A DNA stretch of 13,633 nt, from assembly GCA_021205375.1 (NCBI GenBank), contig JAJPXR010000006.1:1-13633 (forward strand). The letters are read 5' to 3'. Origin of the DNA: Clostridiales bacterium. Lineage in GTDB: Bacteria; Bacillota; Clostridia; Oscillospirales; Oscillospiraceae. Each line of letters opens with the position of its first letter. Positions within the stretch are counted from its first letter, which is position 1. Positions 6,646 through 11,447 of this stretch are shown piece after piece. The notes beneath the pieces were generated by a model that ran no database searches, was not told the DNA's origin, and saw nothing but the letters and a program-made list of their open reading frames with translations. The translations under genes were made by a program, and so were the position numbers.

Positions 6646-6680
6646 GGCTCTGCGGGCTGCGCAGGGGCCGGTGTTTTTTT
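6646..6680 (+). terminator. Intrinsic terminator 2 of the 6530 promoter
   Basis: GGCTCTGCG (6646-6654) pairs with CGCAGGGGCC (6660-6669) with one G-U pair and one bulged G around a 5-base loop. TTTTTTT at 6674-6680 follows. It lies only 9 bases after the T-run of terminator 1. Confidence 0.75.
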
Positions 6681-6730
6681 GCGTCAGTTCCTGCGGGAGT
6701 TACACCCTATATTTCCAAGGAGGAACTGTT

Positions 6731-7132
6731 ATGGACATCTATCAGAACAACAAGCTCTCCACCATCGGCTGTAGCTTTGCTATTGCCCCGAACTTCACCT
6801 GGTCCGCCCAGGAGGGCGGGAAGGAGCTGGCGGACGACACCGTCCGCTATGCGGTGCGCCGGTATCTGAACCACAGCGACACCCTGCGCCGCCGACTGGC
6901 CCGCGCCAGCTACCGCCTGCGGCTGGCATCCGGGAAGGGCGGCAAGTCCCAGCGGCTGCGCTGCGTGGTTCCGGCCAGGGAGATGGAGCTGCCCGGCGGT
7001 TGGGCGGAGCTGCGGGTGACGGTCAACGCCTGGGGCGTCACCGTGACCCAACTCCGCCTGACGCGGGATTACCCCGCTCCTCGTCCGCCCAGGGCGCAGA
7101 TCTCCGGTGAGACCTACAGCCCCCAGAGCTAA
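6731..7132 (+). CDS. Hypothetical protein, 133 residues, family not recognised
   Basis: I do not recognise this protein. It starts MDIYQNNKLSTIG behind a perfect AAGGAGG (6717-6723) with 7-base spacing, which makes translation credible. The sequence has no signal peptide, membrane segment or metal motif. It has an arginine-rich central stretch (RRYLNHSDTLRRRLARASYRLRL, in two parts around residues 44-66), a basic GKGGKSQRLR, a strand-rich segment ELRVTVNAWGVTVTQLRL, and a proline-rich tail. The base composition and codon choice resemble the neighbours. The only promoter upstream is separated from it by two terminators, so expression probably depends on read-through or antitermination. A nucleic-acid-binding role is possible from its basic character but is a guess. 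Confidence 0.7.
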   Translation: MDIYQNNKLSTIGCSFAIAPNFTWSAQEGGKELADDTVRYAVRRYLNHSDTLRRRLARASYRLRLASGKGGKSQRLRCVVPAREMELPGGWAELRVTVNAWGVTVTQLRLTRDYPAPRPPRAQISGETYSPQS

Positions 7133-7150
7133 AGCTTCGTTCCCAAAACT

Positions 7151-7181
7151 GCCGCCTGGGACGCTTGAAAGCCCAGGCGGC
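7151..7181. promoter_or_regulatory. Perfect 10-bp dyad enclosing the -35 box of the Rrf2 promoter
   Basis: GCCGCCTGGG (7151-7160) and CCCAGGCGGC (7172-7181) are perfect inverted repeats around 11 bases that contain TTGAAA. No T-run follows, so a pure terminator role for the upstream gene is less likely than an operator, although the hairpin could also mark the 3' end of the 133-residue gene's RNA. Confidence 0.55.
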
Positions 7182-7193
7182 TTGTGCTATAAT
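7165..7193 (+). promoter_or_regulatory. Promoter of the Rrf2-family regulator
   Basis: TTGAAA (7165-7170, 5/6), 17-base spacer, TATAAT (7188-7193) with an extended TGC before it. Predicted start of transcription is near 7200, about 50 bases before the start codon. Confidence 0.87.
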
Positions 7194-7204
7194 ACTGTCT
7201 GCTG

Positions 7205-7227
7205 AATAAACCGCCAGACGGTTTGTT
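7205..7227. promoter_or_regulatory. Candidate Rrf2 operator just downstream of the start of transcription
   Basis: AATAAACCG (7205-7213) and CGGTTTGTT (7219-7227) form an inverted repeat matching at 8 of 9 positions with a 5-base spacer. Location at about +6 to +28 suits repression by the regulator encoded right behind it. Confidence 0.5.
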
Positions 7228-7250
7228 TGCGCGGCAAAGGGGGGCTTTGT

Positions 7251-7685
7251 TTGAGAATTTCGACCAAAGGGCGTTATGCCCTCTCCATGATGGTGGACCT
7301 GGCCCAGCACCAGGAGGACGGCTATGTCTCGCTGCGGGACGTGGCGGAGCGGCAGGGCATCTCCAAAAAGTACCTGGAGCAGATCGTGCTGATTTTCAAC
7401 CGCTCCGGCGTGCTGAAAACCAGCCGGGGGTTCCAGGGGGGCTACCGCCTGGCCCGTTCTCCAGGGGAGTACACCGTGGGGGAGATCCTCCGCATCACGG
7501 AAAACGGCCTCTCTCCGGTCCCCTGCGTGGACGAGAACGCGGAGGTCTGCGAGCGCAGCGCCGTCTGTCCCACTCTCCCTATCTGGCAGGGGCTGAACCG
7601 GGTCATCAACGACTATTTGGACGGAATCACGCTGCAAAACCTGCTGGAGCAGTATCAGGCCAGCAATGAAGCCGTTAGCCGTTAG
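7251..7685 (+). CDS. Rrf2/IscR-family transcriptional regulator
   Basis: The 144-residue protein begins MRISTKGRYALSMMVDLAQ, the standard opening of Rrf2-family winged-helix repressors. The recognition part (28-66) includes VSLRDVAERQGISKKYLEQI and the wing SRGFQGGYRLA. Three cysteines, Cys92, Cys100 and Cys106 (C-x7-C-x5-C), sit where IscR binds its iron-sulfur cluster, although IscR spacing is tighter. A cluster-sensing or redox role is therefore likely but unproven. Translation starts at TTG 7251, preceded by AAAGGGGGG (7236-7244); an upstream TTG at 7227 would add eight unrelated residues. The promoter and two inverted repeats directly upstream suggest autoregulation. No cysteine desulfurase or scaffold gene adjoins it. 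The last codons (Val-Ser-Arg-stop) lie inside a heptamer array, so its C-terminus is set by repeat DNA. Confidence 0.92.
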   Translation: MRISTKGRYALSMMVDLAQHQEDGYVSLRDVAERQGISKKYLEQIVLIFNRSGVLKTSRGFQGGYRLARSPGEYTVGEILRITENGLSPVPCVDENAEVCERSAVCPTLPIWQGLNRVINDYLDGITLQNLLEQYQASNEAVSR

Positions 7686-7694
7686 CTATTAGCT
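7674..7694. repeat. Heptamer tandem array 4, overlapping the Rrf2 stop codon
   Basis: GTTAGCC, GTTAGCT, ATTAGCT in exact 7-base steps. The stop TAG (7683-7685) of the regulator is part of the array. Repeat copy E begins 4 bases later. Confidence 0.75.
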
Positions 7695-7697
7695 GTT

Positions 7698-7735
7698 GCC
7701 GTCAAGCGGCACTTCCGAAGTTGCGCTTCTCCTTG
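7698..7735 (-). repeat. Modular hairpin repeat, copy E (module 3 only, diverged)
   Basis: Read on the minus strand it ends GGAAGTGCCGCTTGACGGC, identical to copy C. The GGGGC hairpin has changed to GAAGC-GCAA-CTTC, with paired changes on both sides, so the stem is partly kept. Confidence 0.6.
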
Positions 7736-7750
7736 TAGTTAGGCGCTGCC

Positions 7751-7775
7751 AGCCAAAAGCGAGCAGCCAAGAGCC
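7751..7775. repeat. Heptamer tandem array 5
   Basis: Units start with AGCC or AGCG at 7751, 7758, 7765 and 7772 (AGCCAAA, AGCGAGC, AGCCAAG, AGCC), again a 7-base period but a different unit from array 4. Confidence 0.55.
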
Positions 7776-7802
7776 AAAGCGAGCTGCTATCTGTTTGTAG
7801 TT

Positions 7803-7837
7803 GTTGGCTAAGAGCTAATGGCTAAAAGCTAACAGCT
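7803..7837. repeat. Heptamer tandem array 6, abutting the stop codon of the FMN-barrel gene
   Basis: Five units: GTTGGCT, AAGAGCT, AATGGCT, AAAAGCT, AACAGCT. The last base is the first base of the stop codon (7837-7839, minus strand) of the convergent gene. No T-rich terminator is seen between the two converging genes. Confidence 0.75.
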
Positions 7838-8352
7838 CAGCGAAGCGCCTCCCAGTGCTGGCGGCTGTCGAACCCCTCCGCCTTGAAATCGGAGTTCAAA
7901 AAGTCGATGCGGGTGGGGACCACCTTAATTAAGTGCATTACTGTGGGGAGCTTGCGCAGCGCCTCCACGGGGATGTTTTTGTGCTGCGCCGCCTGCAAAT
8001 ATTCCGGGGAGAACGGCTCCACCAACTCTGCCGTCCCCGTGACCTGCATCCCCTTCAGCTTGCCGAAGCCCTCGTACTTGTCGAAAACCGCGACGCACAC
8101 CGCCGGGTTGGTCTCCAGTCCGACGAACTTTTGCCCGCCCTCAGAGAACATCCACAGCGCCCCGTGGTGCCAGGCGTACTCGATGGGGGTGCAGCGGACA
8201 AAGTCTCCGCTGCCGGTGGCCAGCGCGCAGGTGTTGTTGTCAAGCAGATAGCCCTCGATGGCCGCCCAGAGGCGGTCCGGGGGCATTTTTGCGGCGTTTG
8301 GCTCCTTGTCGGTCCAGTAGGCTGCCGCCGCCTGATACTCCTCGTGGGTCAT
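7837..8352 (-). CDS. Pyridoxamine 5'-phosphate oxidase-family (FMN split-barrel) protein
   Basis: The 171-residue protein fits the FMN-binding split-barrel group: an N-terminal helix, then a barrel with TCALATGSGDFVRCTPIEYAW, GALWMFSEGGQKFVGLETNP and VTGTAELVEP. The strands contain the basic and polar residues that usually contact flavin phosphate. Such proteins are cytosolic oxidoreductases or flavin/heme binders; the substrate cannot be told from sequence, and true PNP oxidase activity is not implied. The start at 8352 has AGGAGG (8360-8365) 7 bases upstream. Its ATG overlaps the TGA of the upstream hydrolase gene by four bases (ATGA), so it is translationally coupled as the last gene of a three-gene operon. 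A longer reading from 8964 is antisense-like extension and was not used. Confidence 0.88.
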   Translation of the reverse strand: MTHEEYQAAAAYWTDKEPNAAKMPPDRLWAAIEGYLLDNNTCALATGSGDFVRCTPIEYAWHHGALWMFSEGGQKFVGLETNPAVCVAVFDKYEGFGKLKGMQVTGTAELVEPFSPEYLQAAQHKNIPVEALRKLPTVMHLIKVVPTRIDFLNSDFKAEGFDSRQHWEALR

Positions 8353-8912
8353 TTCGATTCCTCCTGTTTGGTGATGTACCGCTCCACCGTCTCCATGACG
8401 GAGCGAAGGGTGGACAAATCGTTCAGCACGTCCCCCGTCTCCAGAGAGTGGTCGGCATTGGGGACCAGATAGAGGGGCAGACCCCGCTTTTCGCACTCCG
8501 CCTGGATCACCGCCGTGTCCGCCCAACTGTCGCCGGTGCCGTGAAAGACAATGCCCGGCTGCTCCTGAAAGAGAAATGTCTCGGCCACCGGTGTAAAGTA
8601 GACGTTGCGGGTGCGCAGAGCGTGCCGCTGGCCGTAGGCGCAGGCGATGGCGGTGCCGATACTCTTGGAGAGGAACAGCACCTCGTCGTATTGGCCGAAG
8701 TCTATCCCGCGCAGCAGCTCCTCCGTCTGGACCAGCGCGGAGGCAAAGCAGGCTTCCATCTTCTCCCGCGAACCTTTGACGTTTGCGGGGAACCCGCCAT
8801 AGGGCACGTCTGCCACCTGATAGCCCTGGCTCCGAGCAATTTTTTTGCTGTAGTAGAGCAGGGGCTTGTCCACATGGTAGCCGATGCCGGGGAAAACGAC
8901 TGCCAGCTTCAT
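8349..8912 (-). CDS. Small alpha/beta-hydrolase-fold protein
   Basis: The 187-residue cytosolic protein starts MKLAVVFPGIGYHVDKPLLYYS, a first strand followed by a loop that commonly forms the oxyanion site. The nucleophile elbow is LSKSIGTAIA with Ser84; the first glycine of the usual GxSxG is replaced by serine. Asp128 in HGTGDSWAD and His155 in NADHSLE complete a plausible Ser-Asp-His triad, with spacing normal for the fold. The substrate is unknown; esterase or dienelactone-hydrolase-like activity is the general expectation. Both ends overlap neighbours by four bases (ATGA), showing tight coupling to the phosphatase gene before it and the split-barrel gene after it. Confidence 0.82.
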   Translation of the reverse strand: MKLAVVFPGIGYHVDKPLLYYSKKIARSQGYQVADVPYGGFPANVKGSREKMEACFASALVQTEELLRGIDFGQYDEVLFLSKSIGTAIACAYGQRHALRTRNVYFTPVAETFLFQEQPGIVFHGTGDSWADTAVIQAECEKRGLPLYLVPNADHSLETGDVLNDLSTLRSVMETVERYITKQEESK

Positions 8913-9388
8913 GGCGTTCCCTCTGGGAGCAGGTAGCGCAGCAGCGCCTCGCAGCCCTCCACAATGTCCGCGTAGGTGGAGGTAAATTCGCCGGTGTACC
9001 AGGGGTCGTCGATGTCCCGGGGGTAGTCCGCGAAGTCCAGCAGGCGGCGGATTTTGCGGTCCGGGTCGCCGCCGAACTGCCGGAGCATATAGCGCAGGTT
9101 CAACTGCTCCATGCCCAGGATCCAGTCGAATTTGTCATAGTCTGCCCGGGTGATTTTCCGCGCCCGCTTGCCTTCACAGGAGATGCCGTGGCGGGCCAGC
9201 TCCCGCCGGGCCGGGGGATAGACCGGGTTGCCGATCTCCTCGCTGGAGTGGGCGGCGGACTCGATGAGGAACTGGTCTTGCAAGCCCCGCTTCTGCACCA
9301 TGTCCTTGAAGATGAACTCCGCCATGGGGGAGCGGCAGATGTTGCCCCAGCAGACAAAGAGAATTTTGTACTTCGGTTGATTTTTCAT
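8909..9388 (-). CDS. Low-molecular-weight protein-tyrosine phosphatase
   Basis: The 159-residue protein has the family's N-terminal P-loop KILFVCWGNICRSPMAE with nucleophile Cys13 and Arg19 (C-x5-R), followed by Ser20. The general acid is Asp128 in DDPWYTGEF. Length and motif order are typical. These cytosolic enzymes remove phosphate from protein tyrosines, or from arginines in some Firmicutes; Ile17 in the P-loop is a Thr-to-Ile type position relevant to that choice, but I would not assign it. The ATG at 9388 is preceded by only a weak AGG, with GGAAGG 15 bases away. It is the first gene of a three-gene operon with its own promoter. Nearby glycopolymer genes make a surface-polysaccharide role conceivable, but they are in another transcription unit. 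Confidence 0.93.
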   Translation of the reverse strand: MKNQPKYKILFVCWGNICRSPMAEFIFKDMVQKRGLQDQFLIESAAHSSEEIGNPVYPPARRELARHGISCEGKRARKITRADYDKFDWILGMEQLNLRYMLRQFGGDPDRKIRRLLDFADYPRDIDDPWYTGEFTSTYADIVEGCEALLRYLLPEGTP

Positions 9389-9429
9389 ATGGGATACCTG
9401 TTTCCTTCCGTTTGTGGTTTTCTATCCCC

Positions 9430-9459
9430 AGTATAACACAGCTTCGGCGGTTTGGGCAA
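9430..9459 (-). promoter_or_regulatory. Promoter of the phosphatase-hydrolase-split-barrel operon
   Basis: On the minus strand TTGCCC (9459-9454), 18-base spacer, TATACT (9435-9430), with an extended TGT before the -10. Predicted start of transcription is near 9423, about 35 bases before the start codon. Confidence 0.65.
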
Positions 9460-9463
9460 TAAT

Positions 9464-9498
9464 AATAGCTATTAGCCATCAGCTTTTAGCTGTTAGCT
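9464..9498. repeat. Heptamer tandem array 7, between divergent promoters
   Basis: Five units: AATAGCT, ATTAGCC, ATCAGCT, TTTAGCT, GTTAGCT. The array sits between the minus-strand operon promoter and the plus-strand ZIP promoter and uses the same unit type as array 4. Confidence 0.78.
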
Positions 9499-9526
9499 CG
9501 CGTTGAGCCAACGAACAGCGAAAAAT

Positions 9527-9555
9527 TTGACAAGCTGCCTGTCGGGACGTATGAT
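9527..9555 (+). promoter_or_regulatory. Promoter of the ZIP transporter gene
   Basis: Perfect TTGACA (9527-9532), 17-base spacer, TATGAT (9550-9555). Predicted start of transcription is near 9562, leaving a leader of about 25-40 bases. No metal-regulator operator was recognised. Confidence 0.87.
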
Positions 9556-9602
9556 GAAATGCAGAAAACGGATAGAAGAGCGAACCAATGGAGGGTACAA
9601 AC

Positions 9603-10385
9603 TTGACGATAAACGTTGCATACGGCCTGCTGCTCCCCCTGCTGGGGACCACGCTGGGGTCCGCCTGTGTGTTCCTGATGAAGGACGCCGTTCGGGACAG
9701 CGTTCAGCGGGCGCTGACCGGCTTTGCCTCCGGGGTGATGGTGGCCGCTTCCATCTGGAGCCTGCTCATTCCGGCGCTGGAGCAGGCGGAGGACCTGGGG
9801 ACCTGGTCCTTTGTTCCGGCGGCGGTGGGCTTCTGGGTGGGGGTACTGTTCCTGCTGCTGCTGGACCACATCACGCCCCATCTGCACCGGAACAGCGCTG
9901 ACCCGGAGGGACCGAAAAGCCACCTGAAAAACAACACCATGCTGCTGCTGGCGGTGACGCTCCACAACCTGCCGGAGGGCATGGCCGTGGGCGTGGTCTA
10001 CGCCGGATTTCTGGCAGGGAACGTGCAGATCTCCGCAGCGGGGGCGCTGGCCCTGTCCCTGGGCATTGCCATCCAGAACTTCCCGGAAGGGGCCATTATC
10101 TCCATCCCCCTGACGGCGGGAGGCATGAGCAAGTCCAGGGCGTTCCTCAGCGGCGTCCTCTCCGGCCTGGTGGAGCCGCTGGGCGCGGCGGCGACGCTGC
10201 TGGCCGCGGGATTGGTACTCCCCGCCCTGCCCTATCTGCTGAGCTTCGCCGCCGGAGCCATGCTCTATGTGGTGGTGGAGGAGCTGATCCCGGAGATGTC
10301 CCAGGGCAAACACTCCAACGTGGGAGCATTGGCCTTTGCCGCCGGGTTCACCCTGATGATGGCGCTGGACGTGGCGCTGGGGTAA
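9603..10385 (+). CDS. ZIP-family metal transporter (GufA-like)
   Basis: This integral membrane protein of 260 residues has about eight hydrophobic segments and the two metal-site motifs of ZIP carriers: HNLPEGMAVG in the fourth segment and QNFPEGAIIS in the fifth. EELIPEM occurs near the end, and a short histidine-bearing loop (HITPHLHR) lies between segments three and four. It should import divalent cations such as zinc, iron or manganese; the ion is not predictable. The TTG start at 9603 is preferred because GGAGGG (9590-9595) lies 7 bases upstream. An in-frame ATG at 9588 overlaps that ribosome site and has only a poor site of its own; it would add MEGTN. The gene has its own promoter and terminator and is thus monocistronic. 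Confidence 0.92.
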   Translation: MTINVAYGLLLPLLGTTLGSACVFLMKDAVRDSVQRALTGFASGVMVAASIWSLLIPALEQAEDLGTWSFVPAAVGFWVGVLFLLLLDHITPHLHRNSADPEGPKSHLKNNTMLLLAVTLHNLPEGMAVGVVYAGFLAGNVQISAAGALALSLGIAIQNFPEGAIISIPLTAGGMSKSRAFLSGVLSGLVEPLGAAATLLAAGLVLPALPYLLSFAAGAMLYVVVEELIPEMSQGKHSNVGALAFAAGFTLMMALDVALG

Positions 10386-10409
10386 GACACACCATATAAA
10401 TAACGATAT

Positions 10410-10454
10410 GCCGCAGACGGTGGGAACGCACCCACAGCCTGCGGCTCGTTTTTT
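10410..10454 (+). terminator. Intrinsic terminator of the ZIP gene
   Basis: GCCGCAG (10410-10416) pairs with CTGCGGC (10439-10445); an inner GTGGG (10420-10424)/CCCAC (10431-10435) extends it. Six Ts follow at 10449-10454. Confidence 0.88.
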
Positions 10455-10459
10455 GCCTG

Positions 10460-10491
10460 TTCTCCGCTGGCGGCGTTGCGCCGCCGGAGAA
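10460..10491. repeat. GC-rich perfect hairpin after the ZIP terminator
   Basis: GGCGGCG (10469-10475) pairs with CGCCGCC (10479-10485) over a 3-base loop. TTCTCC (10460-10465)/GGAGAA (10486-10491) adds six pairs outside a 3-base bulge. No T-run follows on either strand. The rest of the gap to 10597 shows nothing coding. Confidence 0.6.
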
Positions 10492-10597
10492 GCGCGAGAG
10501 GAAGAAGATCCTGCGGCGGAACGGAAAACGGCTGCTCTGCGGAGAGACGGCAATTTCGCCACAATAATTGGTTTCTGTGCAAATTTCCGAAAATTGA

Positions 10598-10626
10598 TTG
10601 ACGAAAAACAGGAAAAAGGATATAAT
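10598..10626 (+). promoter_or_regulatory. Strong promoter in front of the glf remnant and LCP genes
   Basis: TTGACG (10598-10603), 17-base spacer, perfect TATAAT (10621-10626). A small hairpin GGTGTGC (10633-10639)/GCACGCC (10646-10652) begins at the predicted start of transcription. No strong terminator is seen before the LCP genes, so it probably still drives them. Confidence 0.87.
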
Positions 10627-10671
10627 AACTTGGGTGTGCATATCAGCACGCCTTAGAAAAGGTAAATTGTT

Positions 10672-11387
10672 TTGAAATACGATTATTTGGTGGCAGGGCC
10701 TGGATTTTTTGGCGCGGCTTTTGTCTGTGAAACGAAAAAGCAGGGAAAACCTCCCTGGTCATCGAAAGGCAAGACCACATCGGTGGCAACTGCTACACCC
10801 AGCAGGTGGAGGGGATCACCGTCCAACGTTACGGTGCGTACATTTTCCACACCTCTGACCGGGCGGCCTGGGACCATGGGAACGCGCTGGCGGATTTCAA
10901 CAATTCTGTCAACGAACCCATCGCCAACCTTCACGGCGAAATTTACAATATGCCCTTCAACGTGGATACCTTCTCCCGGCCGTGGGGGGCGTCTGCCCAG
11001 GCCAAAGCCATCCTTTGCGGCCCGTTACAGTACCGCAGCCTCTGTTTTTAGACCCAGGCGCCGGACCAGGAGAACTGCCAGGGCAACGCTGTGGTCAACG
11101 ACACCAACCGGGAAACGCCCCATACCCGCATCATCGAGCACAAGCACTTTGAGTTTGGCGCCCAGCCCAAGATTGTCGTCACCCGGGAATATCCCGCCGC
11201 GTGGGAGCCGGGGGGACGAGCCTTATTACGCCGTCAACGATGCGGCCAACGCCCGCAGCAGTACGCGGAAAAGGCCGCGGAGGACAAAATGGTCCTTTTT
11301 GGCGGCCGTCTTGGTGAGTATCAATGTTATGATATGGATAAAGTCATCGCCTCTGCGCTGGCGTTTGCCACACAGGAGCTTGGCTAA
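10672..11387 (+). pseudogene. glf: Decayed UDP-galactopyranose mutase gene
   Basis: Intact Glf (about 365-370 residues, FAD enzyme making UDP-galactofuranose) can be followed through three frames. Frame one gives MKYDYLVAGPGFFGAAF with the GxGxxG FAD site. One A is missing in the A-run at 10746-10749, after which the correct reading is TSLVIERQDHIGGN to GEIYNMPFNVDTFSRPWG. About 130 codons of the middle are then absent: reading passes in frame from AQAKAI to LCGPLQYRSLCF, a C-terminal landmark. An in-frame TAG (11049-11051) replaces an expected glutamate. QGNAVVNDTNRETPHTRIIEHKHFEFG follows (in frame). An extra G in the G-run 11210-11215 shifts the frame through DEPYYAVNDAANA, and a compensating shift restores FGGRLGEYQCYDMDKVIASAL. 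Several independent lesions make sequencing error unlikely. The start is TTG, with AAAAGG upstream. Confidence 0.9.
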
Positions 11388-11447
11388 ATTTATATTTCCT
11401 GATGGAGCCTTGAAGAACGACCCATCAGAGGCAGGGGTGCCGTTTTT

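Noticed and set aside
7674..7837. CRISPR-like array
   Set aside because: Units are 7 bases, contiguous and degenerate, with no repeat-spacer pattern and no cas gene.
8353..8964. N-terminal extension of the FMN-barrel gene to 8964
   Set aside because: It overlaps the hydrolase gene in another frame; the start at 8352 has an ideal AGGAGG and an ATGA overlap.
9486..10649. Minus-strand open frame opposite the ZIP gene
   Set aside because: Antisense to a clear transporter; composition is Gln/Arg/Gly rich with no recognisable motif and it crosses a terminator and promoter.
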